Of a stretch of DNA of 11,712 nucleotides, positions 1 through 5,752 are shown piece by piece; within the stretch, counting starts at the first letter, position 1; each line of letters begins with the position of its first letter. The notes under the pieces are model-generated. The model was not told where the DNA came from, searched no databases, and saw only the letters and a program-made list of their open reading frames with translations. This DNA is from Rhodospirillum sp. UBA1311 (GTDB taxonomy: Bacteria; Pseudomonadota; Alphaproteobacteria; Rhodospirillales; Rhodospirillaceae), in NCBI GenBank assembly GCA_002307145.1, contig DBTR01000085.1:22629-34340 (forward strand), written 5' to 3'. A program made the position numbers and the translations under genes.

Positions 1-368
1 CCGCCCGACAGCGTCGTCGGATCGGCGTCGGGCCGGAGGCTGAGTTCCGCGATGATCGAATCCGCAAGATAGGTCTCGTGCGGGTCCACCAGGCCGTCCA
101 CCACCACATCGTGGACCGTCGCGAACCCTTTATGGTCCGGGTCCTGCGCCAAGTAAGCGATCCGCGTGCCGGGCTGGAGGAAGCGCTCGCCGGAATCCGC
201 GATCACCGTTCCGGCCGCAACTTTCAGCAACGTGGATTTGCCGGTGCCGTTGCGGCCGACCAGGCAGATGCGGTCGCCGCGCGACACCGTGAGATCGGTG
301 CCATCGAACAAGACCTTGGTCCCGAATCGCAGGGACAAGCCCCGCAGATGCATCAGAGGAGGCGCCAC
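1..368 (-). CDS. uup: Uup-like ABC-F family ATPase, N-terminal part (cut by window edge)
   Basis: This is the first ~122 codons of an ABC-F protein; the rest lies left of the window. ABC-F proteins are soluble twin-ATPase proteins without membrane domains that act on ribosomes, and Uup is also linked to transposon excision and branched-DNA handling. Visible are the first Walker A (GRNGTGKST, residues 38-46), a Q-loop region with AYLAQDPD (about 71-78), and the start of the signature motif LSGG (120-123) exactly at the edge. The preceding RICLV and the QDP after the Walker A match Uup better than EttA. I chose GTG at 368 because AAAGGA (375-380) lies 6 nt upstream and the protein then begins with the family-like (M)APPLMHL; an ATG two codons earlier would sit directly on the Shine-Dalgarno sequence. 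Family assignment is firm; the exact subfamily (Uup versus another ABC-F) needs the missing C-terminus. Confidence 0.85.
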   Translation of the reverse strand, partial: MAPPLMHLRGLSLRFGTKVLFDGTDLTVSRGDRICLVGRNGTGKSTLLKVAAGTVIADSGERFLQPGTRIAYLAQDPDHKGFATVHDVVVDGLVDPHETYLADSIIAELSLRPDADPTTLSG

Positions 369-671
369 GCCCATTCCTTTCTCGTTGCTCGCATCGACAT
401 ACCCGGTTCCGGGGCACCCGCGCAACCCGCAGCGGTTCGGATGAAGCCTGTGAAATGGAATTATGACCTTAGTCTATCTAAGGGTATTGAAATTACGCGG
501 TTTTGAGATGAGCCTAATTAAACATTAGATTTCAGTGACGTAATCTAAAGATGGAGCCTTAAATCCAAGCAATTTGCCCATAATTTAGTCAAACCATCAT
601 TTGATTTACAGGAAGATCAAATTATGGTCTGCCTGAATCCTGAGCTTTAGCGTTTGAAGGGGGCATTCGAC
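369..671. promoter_or_regulatory. AT-rich, dyad-rich divergent intergenic region (ABC-F / chemoreceptor)
   Basis: No gene is seen here. Positions 451-650 contain 70 G/C out of 200 (35%, counted by hand), in sharp contrast to the surrounding genes. Perfect inverted repeats: CCTTAG 467-472 with CTAAGG 478-483; CTAAT 514-518 with ATTAG 524-528; TTAGATT 525-531 with AATCTAA 542-548 (10-nt spacer); CCATAATTT 578-586 with AAATTATGG 619-627; ATTTGAT 599-605 with ATCAAAT 616-622 (10-nt spacer). A weak sigma70-like pair is TTGATT 601-606, 16 nt, TATGGT 623-628, pointing towards the chemoreceptor. The region most likely carries both divergent promoters and one or more regulator sites; which regulator is unknown. 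Confidence 0.6.
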
Positions 672-2684
672 ATGGCAAAACTTGCGGATATCTCAATAAG
701 AACAAAAATTTGGGCGGGATTTCTGGGTCTCCTTGGATTCCTCGTGCTGATCGCGGTGGTGGCGAATCTGCATTTCGACGGCCTTCGCACCGACATCGCC
801 AAATACCAGCAGATCGCCGCCGACGCGGCCAAGGTTTCCGAAATCAAGGCGCGCACCCTCGGCGCACAGGTCGAGGCCACCGAGTTCCTGCGTCGCCCGA
901 CCGCCGAGCTTGCGGCAAGCGTCACCGCACAGGTGGCCAAGGCACGCACCGACATCCAGGTGGTGCGCGGCAACACCCAGGACCCGCAGTGGAAGTCGAC
1001 CCTCGGCGAACTCGACCAGGCGCTCGGCGCCTATTCCACCGCGTTCGCCGATGTCTCCGCGTTGCAACTGAAGATGAGCGAAACCGCACAGGGCCGCAAC
1101 GAACGCATCGCCTTCGACCTCGAACGCAAGCTCACCCGCCTCGTCAAGGACGCCACCGGAGAGGGCGAGGCGGACACCGCCTTCCGCTTCTCCCAGGGGC
1201 TGCGCAGCCTGCTGCTCGCGCGGGTATACTTCACCAAGTACATGGACGGTTTCGGCGAGGCCAACGCCGACCGCGTCGGGCGCGAGTTCGACGAAATGAT
1301 CGCACAGTTGAAGGGGGTCTCCTCGCGTCTCTATGCGGGCGAGCGCCGCGACCTTCTCGAACAGATGATCGAGAACGCCACGACCTATAAGGCCGGCCTC
1401 GCCGAGATCCACGCCGACGCGGTGTCGAGCCTTGAGATCATCGACACTCGTCTCAACCCGCTCGGCGCGAAGGCAGTGGATTCCGTGCAGACTTTCGACA
1501 CCTTGGCGGAAAGCCAGAAGGTCGCCCGCGCCCAGGGGATGCGCGATCAGGCCGGCACCGCCTACACCATCGTCGGCGTCACCTCGCTGGTCAGCATCGT
1601 CCTCACCCTGCTCATGGCGAAGCTGCTGTCTTCCGGGATCGCCGGCCCGGTGATGCGGATGACCGGGGCGATGAAGCTGCTCGCCGAAAAGCGGATGGAC
1701 ACCGAGATTCCCGCCCTCGGCAACAAGGACGAGATCGGCGAGATGGCCCGCGCGGTCCAGGTATTCAAGGACAATATGATCCTCGCCGACCGCCTCGCCG
1801 CCGAACAGGCCGCGCAGCAGGCCGAAGCGCTGAAGCGCGCCGAGGCCCTGGGCCAGCTCACCTGCGACTTCGACGGCCGCGTCAGCACCCTGCTCGCGAC
1901 CCTGACCTCGGCGGGCACCCAAATGGAATCCTCGGCACGGGAAATGTCGGGCGCGGCCAATACCTCGCTCGAACGCGCCGCCGCGACCGCCGCCGCCGCC
2001 GACCAGGCCTCGGCAAACGTCCAGACCGTCGCCGCGACCGCCGACCAGCTCTCCGCCTCGATCGGCGAGATCAGCCGCCAGGTGGAGCACGCGGCCACGA
2101 TTGCGGGCGAGGCCGCGACCGAATCCGAACACGCCACCGGGGTGATCAAAAGCCTTGCGGAATCGACGGCGCGGATCGGGCATATCGTCCGTCTGATCAC
2201 CGACATTGCCGAGAACACCAACCTCCTCGCGCTCAACGCAACGATCGAGGCGGCGCGTGCGGGCGACCTCGGCAAGGGGTTCGCCGTAGTCGCGGGCGAG
2301 GTCAAATCCCTCGCCAACCAGACCGCGCGGGCGACCGAGGAAATCGCCGGGCAGATCCGCTCGGTGCAGACCGAGACCAACACCGCCGTCTCGGCGATCA
2401 GCACCATCGCCCAGCGCATCGGCGAACTCCGCGACATCGCCCAGGCGATCGCGGCGGCGGTAGAGGAGCAGAACGCGGCGACCAGCGAAATCGCCCGTAA
2501 CGTCCAGCAGGCGGCGCAGGGCGCGGGCAACGTCACCGACAACATCCAGGACGTCGCGAATGCGGCGGAACAAACCGGCGTCGCCGCCAACCAGGTTCTT
2601 TCGGCGGCCGCCCAGCTGTTTACCCAGACCGACGGAATGAAGGATCTGGTCGAGACCTTCCTCGGCAAGGTCCGCACCGCCTGA
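672..2684 (+). CDS. Methyl-accepting chemotaxis protein, transmembrane, large helical periplasmic sensor
   Basis: Chemoreceptor of 670 aa that passes an extracytoplasmic signal to the CheA/CheW kinase complex. Order of parts: TM helix 1 (about 13-33), a ~260-aa periplasmic region predicted all-helical, TM helix 2 (about 297-319), HAMP (about 322-372, ending in DEIGEMARAVQVFKDN), then the long cytoplasmic coiled coil. The conserved hairpin tip IAENTNLLALNATIEAARAG starts at residue 512 and is followed by GFAVVAGEVKSLANQT. The sensor length and all-helical composition fit a helical bimodular (HBM/McpS-like) domain, but I cannot assign a ligand. The C-terminus ends FLGKVRTA, without a CheR-tethering pentapeptide. 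I chose ATG 672, with GAAGGGGG (656-663) 8 nt upstream; an in-frame TTG at 654 has no good ribosome site. No che genes are adjacent, so this is an orphan receptor. Confidence 0.93.
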   Translation: MAKLADISIRTKIWAGFLGLLGFLVLIAVVANLHFDGLRTDIAKYQQIAADAAKVSEIKARTLGAQVEATEFLRRPTAELAASVTAQVAKARTDIQVVRGNTQDPQWKSTLGELDQALGAYSTAFADVSALQLKMSETAQGRNERIAFDLERKLTRLVKDATGEGEADTAFRFSQGLRSLLLARVYFTKYMDGFGEANADRVGREFDEMIAQLKGVSSRLYAGERRDLLEQMIENATTYKAGLAEIHADAVSSLEIIDTRLNPLGAKAVDSVQTFDTLAESQKVARAQGMRDQAGTAYTIVGVTSLVSIVLTLLMAKLLSSGIAGPVMRMTGAMKLLAEKRMDTEIPALGNKDEIGEMARAVQVFKDNMILADRLAAEQAAQQAEALKRAEALGQLTCDFDGRVSTLLATLTSAGTQMESSAREMSGAANTSLERAAATAAAADQASANVQTVAATADQLSASIGEISRQVEHAATIAGEAATESEHATGVIKSLAESTARIGHIVRLITDIAENTNLLALNATIEAARAGDLGKGFAVVAGEVKSLANQTARATEEIAGQIRSVQTETNTAVSAISTIAQRIGELRDIAQAIAAAVEEQNAATSEIARNVQQAAQGAGNVTDNIQDVANAAEQTGVAANQVLSAAAQLFTQTDGMKDLVETFLGKVRTA

Positions 2685-2699
2685 CCCACTCTCTCGTGA

Positions 2700-2724
2700 C
2701 GGCCGACCTTGCCCAGGTCGGCCG
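2700..2724 (+). terminator. GC-rich hairpin after the chemoreceptor gene
   Basis: A perfect 10-bp stem (CGGCCGACCT 2700-2709 with AGGTCGGCCG 2715-2724) closes a 5-nt TGCCC loop, starting 16 nt after the chemoreceptor stop. No T-run follows, so it is either a factor-assisted terminator or an mRNA 3'-end protector. It separates the chemoreceptor from the next gene, whose ribosome-binding site begins 35 nt later. Confidence 0.55.
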
Positions 2725-2772
2725 CCACGGCCTATGCTGCGCCCGATTTTCGCAGCCCGAAGGACCGCGCCG

Positions 2773-3543
2773 ATGGTGGCACGCATCGTCTCGCTGGTTC
2801 CCAGCCTCACCGAACTCTGTTTCGACCTCGGCCTCGGTCCGCAACTCCGCGGCCGCACCGACTACTGCATCGCGCCCGCCGACCGGGTCGAAGCGATCCC
2901 GTCGATGGGCGGACCGAAATCGGTGGATGCCTCCCGGCTGGCTGCGGCCCACCCCACCCACGTCCTGGTCAGCCCGGAAGAGAATCTCCCTGGGATCGTG
3001 CCGATGGCCGAGGCGCTCGGTGCGGAAGCGGTGATCGTCCACCCCCTCGCCCCGACCGACAATCTCGCGCTGTTCCGTCGCTTCGGCACTCTGTTCGACT
3101 GCGACGCGAAGGCGGCGACCCTGGCGCAGCACCTCGAAAGCGCACTCGACCACGCCTCCGCCTGCGCCGAAGCGACGCCACGCCTCAAGGTGTTGCCGCT
3201 AATCTGGAAAGATCCCTGGGTAACGGCGAGCCCCGGCACCTATGTCGCGGCGATGCTGGCGGCGGTCGGGCTCGATACCGTGGGCACGGGCGACGCGCTC
3301 TATCCGAGGCTCGACGACCTCGCCGCAGCCGCGCGCCGGGTGGACTGGATCCTGCCCACCACCGAACCCTACCCGTTCGACGGAGACGCGATCGCGGCGC
3401 TCAAGGTGGAACTCCGTCGCGACACCGTCGCCCTGGTCGACGGCGAAGCGGTGGCCTGGTACGGCAGCCGCGCGATCCGGGCGTTGCCGCTGCTCTCCGC
3501 GTTGAAGCGCCGGCTCCTCGACAGCGCGAGGCCGCGATCCTAA
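2773..3543 (+). CDS. Cytoplasmic helical backbone metal receptor (BtuF-like) protein
   Basis: Protein of 256 aa resembling the periplasmic binding fold of BtuF/FhuD-type proteins (cobalamin, haem or siderophore receptors): RIVSLVPSLTELCFDLGLG at residues 4-22, a middle part with KSVDASRLAAAHPTHVLVSPEE, and a C-terminal lobe with SPGTYVAAMLAAVGLDTVGTG. There is no signal peptide or lipobox, so it probably stays in the cytoplasm, unlike true BtuF. No BtuC/BtuD or TonB-receptor gene is nearby. I chose ATG 2773 because GAAGGA (2759-2764) lies 8 nt upstream; an in-frame ATG at 2734 lies just downstream of the terminator-like hairpin and has no ribosome site. It may be co-transcribed with msrA, 30 nt downstream. 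The fold is fairly certain, the ligand unknown; annotations such as 'cobalamin-binding protein' would be by homology only. Confidence 0.8.
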   Translation: MVARIVSLVPSLTELCFDLGLGPQLRGRTDYCIAPADRVEAIPSMGGPKSVDASRLAAAHPTHVLVSPEENLPGIVPMAEALGAEAVIVHPLAPTDNLALFRRFGTLFDCDAKAATLAQHLESALDHASACAEATPRLKVLPLIWKDPWVTASPGTYVAAMLAAVGLDTVGTGDALYPRLDDLAAAARRVDWILPTTEPYPFDGDAIAALKVELRRDTVALVDGEAVAWYGSRAIRALPLLSALKRRLLDSARPRS

Positions 3544-3544
3544 A

Positions 3545-3564
3545 TCCTTTGCAACCGCAAAGGA
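3545..3564 (+). promoter_or_regulatory. Hairpin sequestering the msrA ribosome-binding site
   Basis: A perfect 8-bp stem, TCCTTTGC (3545-3552) with GCAAAGGA (3557-3564), closes an AACC tetraloop. Its right arm covers most of the Shine-Dalgarno sequence AAAGGAGG (3559-3566) of msrA, whose ATG is at 3574. The left arm begins two bases after the stop codon of the upstream gene (3541-3543), so a ribosome terminating there would be expected to open it. This suggests translational coupling or another form of translation control; the mechanism is inferred from geometry only. Confidence 0.55.
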
Positions 3565-3573
3565 GGAACTTCC

Positions 3574-4047
3574 ATGACCACAGCCACCGCACTCTTCGGC
3601 GCCGGATGCTTCTGGGGGGTCGAGGCCCGCTTCCGCAAGCTCCCGGGAGTCGAGGACGTGACCGTCGGATATTCGGGAGGAACCACCGAGAACCCCACCT
3701 ACCGCGAAGTCTGCAACCACGGCACCGGGCACGCCGAAGTGGCGCTGGTGACCTACGACATCGACAAGACCTCCTACGAGGCCCTGCTCGACGCCTTCTT
3801 CGCGATGCACGACCCGACCCAGAAGGACCGCCAGGGTCCGGACGTCGGCCGCCAGTACCGCTCGGTGATCTTCTTCGCCGATGCGATGCAGGAAGCCGAA
3901 GCCAAGGCCAAGGTCGCCGAACTCGAACACGCAGGCAAGTATCCGCGCCCGATCGCGACCCAGATCGAGCCTGCAGGCGACTTCTGGCCCGCCGAGGAAT
4001 ATCACCAGAGGTATCTTGAGAAAAACGCCGGGTCGCACTGCCATTGA
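3574..4047 (+). CDS. msrA: Peptide methionine (S)-S-oxide reductase MsrA
   Basis: Reduces the S-epimer of methionine sulfoxide, free or in proteins, with thioredoxin as electron donor: cytoplasmic repair of oxidative damage. The 157-aa protein carries the family motif GCFWG with catalytic Cys12, then EARFRKLPGV, GYSGGTTENPTYREVC (Cys47), GHAEV, and the C-terminal FWPAEEYHQRYLEKN. Cys156 in the terminal GSHCH is the likely resolving cysteine. The length is that of short single-domain MsrA proteins; no MsrB domain is fused and no msrB is in the window. A strong AAAGGAGG lies 7 nt before the ATG and is partly folded into a hairpin with the upstream gap. It lies 30 nt after the BtuF-like gene and so may share its transcript. 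Confidence 0.96.
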   Translation: MTTATALFGAGCFWGVEARFRKLPGVEDVTVGYSGGTTENPTYREVCNHGTGHAEVALVTYDIDKTSYEALLDAFFAMHDPTQKDRQGPDVGRQYRSVIFFADAMQEAEAKAKVAELEHAGKYPRPIATQIEPAGDFWPAEEYHQRYLEKNAGSHCH

Positions 4048-4059
4048 CTTCGATGGCAG
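4038..4059 (+). terminator. Hairpin overlapping the msrA stop codon
   Basis: A perfect 7-bp stem CTGCCAT (4038-4044) / ATGGCAG (4053-4059) encloses 8 nt. One further T-G and one G-C pair inside would leave an ACTT loop. The msrA stop TGA (4045-4047) lies in the loop side. There is no T-run. It sits at the start of the 48-nt gap between convergent msrA and the minus-strand gene ending at 4096, so it may serve as a weak terminator or 3'-end structure. Confidence 0.35.
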
Positions 4060-4095
4060 CGGGCGACGCGGCTCAATTGCGGTTCGGACGGCGCA

Positions 4096-4587
4096 TCAAT
4101 GCAGGGTCACGTCGCCCTTGATCGGCGAGGATTCCCAAGTCCAGGACGGCTCGGCCGCCCGGAGTGCGTCCTGGAGTTCAGCCCAATACGGCATGCCGCC
4201 CAACTGGTCGATCAACTGATCGAGCAGCCCGGTCATGGTGTGGGTGAAGACCCCCTCGTCCCGTGCAACCGTATTGAGGACGAGGCAGGACTCCGAGACG
4301 TCGCGCATGATCGCGCCGGCGCGCGCCTCGGCGCTTTTCGGCAGCACCACCGTAATCGGCTCGGCGGTGGTTTTCATCGTCGAGAGAACCCGCCCGAGGA
4401 CGTGCTCCCGCACCTGATCGTCGAAGGTCCGCGCGGCATCCTCGCCGCCCTGGAGGACGACGACGTCCCTCAGGTGCCGCAGACCCGAAAGAATACCGGT
4501 GACCGCCGCCTCGCGTCCCGACAGCTTCGCTGCGGTCTTGACCGAGGCCCCGATCATCCGATGGATGGTTTCCTGTGTGTTGGACAT
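4096..4587 (-). CDS. Hypothetical protein, 163 aa, soluble
   Basis: I do not recognise a family. The protein is soluble, with no signal peptide, membrane segment or obvious catalytic motif. It begins MSNTQETIHRMIGASVKTAA and looks mixed alpha/beta: helical at the N-terminus (about 5-40), a hydrophobic strand-like ITVVLPKS near residues 78-85, and helical again around MTGLLDQLIDQLGG before a polar tail rich in W, E and S. There is one cysteine, in SESCLVLNTVARDEG. The start is supported by AGAGGA about 8 nt upstream of the ATG at 4587. Coding is supported by a full-length frame with the window's usual third-position GC bias and a good ribosome site. It is convergent with msrA and divergent from the amino acid transporter, so it forms its own transcription unit. 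Confidence 0.75.
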   Translation of the reverse strand: MSNTQETIHRMIGASVKTAAKLSGREAAVTGILSGLRHLRDVVVLQGGEDAARTFDDQVREHVLGRVLSTMKTTAEPITVVLPKSAEARAGAIMRDVSESCLVLNTVARDEGVFTHTMTGLLDQLIDQLGGMPYWAELQDALRAAEPSWTWESSPIKGDVTLH

Positions 4588-4903
4588 GACGATATCCTCT
4601 CAAAAGCGATATCAGGCCCGTCTCCGTCGCGACCGTCTGAAGACGCATCGCGCGCGGCCCGTGCGGCGGCCCGTCAAGCGGCGCCACTCCCGCACGATTG
4701 ATATGTGGTTATGACTAACGACCACGGCAACGGGTATGTTCCCACCCCCACCCCTGGTGTGGGTTTAGACGCACGCATGTCTCGTGACATTGGACTTCGC
4801 GGCGGCGCCGGGTTAAAAGGTCCGATCTCCGCGATGACGGTTGCGTGTCCGGGGCGTGACCGCCCGATGACAGCCGACCGACCAAGACATAAGGAAGGCC
4901 TGG
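4588..4903. promoter_or_regulatory. Divergent intergenic region between the 163-aa gene and the amino acid transporter
   Basis: A 316-nt spacer with no supportable gene. It should contain the promoters of both flanking units, but I see no convincing sigma70 or sigma54 pair. Structures noted: two GATATC palindromes (4591-4596 and 4608-4613) flanking the ribosome site of the minus-strand gene; a hairpin ACCCCCACC (4744-4752) / GGTGTGGGT (4756-4764) with one mismatch and a CCT loop followed by TT; a perfect dyad ATGTC-TCGT-GACAT (4777-4790); and GGGCG-TGAC-CGCCC (4852-4865) shortly before the transporter's GTG. Any of these could be an operator or leader structure; none matches a regulator I can name. 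Confidence 0.4.
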
Positions 4904-5686
4904 GTGAACGAAACGAACGCTTCGGATGCGGCGCTGGAAGTCATCGGCCTGCACAAACGCTTCGGCAATATCGACGTGCTGAAGGGGGTGTCGCTCTCCG
5001 CGCACACCGGCAACGTGATCTCGATCATCGGGTCGAGCGGATCGGGCAAGAGCACCCTCCTCCGCTGCGTCAACCTCCTCGAATCCCCGAACGAAGGGCG
5101 AATCCGCTTCGATGGCGAAGAGTTGCAGCTGAAGGCCACCCCCGCCGGACTCGTCACCTCCAACGCCAAGCAGTTGCAGCGCCTGCGCGCGGGAGTCGGC
5201 TTCGTCTTCCAGAGCTTCAACCTCTGGCCGCACATGACCATCCTCGAAAACATCATCGAAGCGCCGATCCACGTGAAGGGCGTGCCGCGCCGGGACGCCG
5301 TCGCGTCCGCCGAAGCGCTGCTCGCCAAGGTCGGCCTTTCCGAACGCCGCGACTTCTATCCCAACCACCTCTCGGGCGGCCAGCAACAGCGTGCCGCGAT
5401 CGCCCGCTGCCTCGCGATGGAACCGAAGGTCCTGCTGTTCGACGAACCGACCTCGGCGCTCGACCCGGAACTCGTGAGCGAAGTGTTGCAGGTGATCCGC
5501 AGCCTCGCCGAGGAAGGCCGGACGATGTTGATCGTCACCCACGAAATGCGCTTTGCGCGCGAGGTTTCGAGCCACATCATGTTTCTGCATCAAGGCCAGG
5601 TCGAGGAGTTCGGTCCGCCGTCCCAGGTGTTCACCGCGCCAAAGTCGGAACGCTGCCGCCAGTTCCTCGAAAATCATTTGAACTAG
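4904..5686 (+). CDS. Polar amino acid ABC transporter, ATP-binding protein (HisP/GlnQ type)
   Basis: Cytoplasmic ATPase (260 aa) that powers the importer encoded by the next three genes. All nucleotide-binding motifs are present: Walker A GSSGSGKST (43-51), Q-loop FQSFNLWPH (Gln103), signature LSGGQQQR (156-163), Walker B VLLFDEP with catalytic Glu181, D-loop SALD and switch His213 in IVTHEM. A short insertion after FDGEEL (about residues 75-92) is the type seen in HisP/OccP-like ATPases of basic amino acid or opine systems. The start is GTG 4904, preceded by AAGGAAGG at about 5 nt; the ATP-binding fold begins within 12 residues of it. First gene of the operon, 66 nt ahead of the binding-protein gene. 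Confidence 0.93.
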   Translation: MNETNASDAALEVIGLHKRFGNIDVLKGVSLSAHTGNVISIIGSSGSGKSTLLRCVNLLESPNEGRIRFDGEELQLKATPAGLVTSNAKQLQRLRAGVGFVFQSFNLWPHMTILENIIEAPIHVKGVPRRDAVASAEALLAKVGLSERRDFYPNHLSGGQQQRAAIARCLAMEPKVLLFDEPTSALDPELVSEVLQVIRSLAEEGRTMLIVTHEMRFAREVSSHIMFLHQGQVEEFGPPSQVFTAPKSERCRQFLENHLN

Positions 5687-5691
5687 AGCAC

Positions 5692-5714
5692 CGCCCGGCG
5701 AAAACTACCGGGCG
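5692..5714 (+). promoter_or_regulatory. Intra-operon hairpin between ATPase and binding-protein genes
   Basis: A perfect 7-bp stem CGCCCGG (5692-5698) / CCGGGCG (5708-5714) around a 9-nt A-rich loop, starting 5 nt after the ATPase stop and followed by TATTTC. It could be a leaky terminator or, more likely, an RNA-processing or stability element at the 5' side of the binding-protein message. Confidence 0.45.
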
Positions 5715-5752
5715 TATTTCAGCCTCAACACTTTACAAGGGGGAGACTTCCC

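Noticed and set aside
130..417. Alternative minus-strand frame over the ABC-F gene
   Set aside because: The Walker A and signature residues are in the other minus-strand frame, which is the real ABC-F coding frame.
654..671. TTG at 654 as the chemoreceptor start
   Set aside because: The G-rich Shine-Dalgarno (656-663) lies downstream of it and is well spaced for ATG 672 instead.
693..2858. Long open frame of 721 codons on the minus strand across the chemoreceptor gene
   Set aside because: It is a by-product of GC-rich codon use on the opposite strand: low-complexity R/G/D-rich translation, no domain, and it lies antisense to an unambiguous chemoreceptor.
2709..4019. 436-codon open frame on the plus strand over the BtuF-like and msrA genes
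   Set aside because: Arg/Pro/Gly-rich translation without motifs, overlapping two clearly recognised genes in another frame.
4588..4903. Search for a sigma54 promoter before the amino acid transporter, expected if nitrogen-controlled
   Set aside because: No GG-N10-GC element with acceptable flanks was found by eye.
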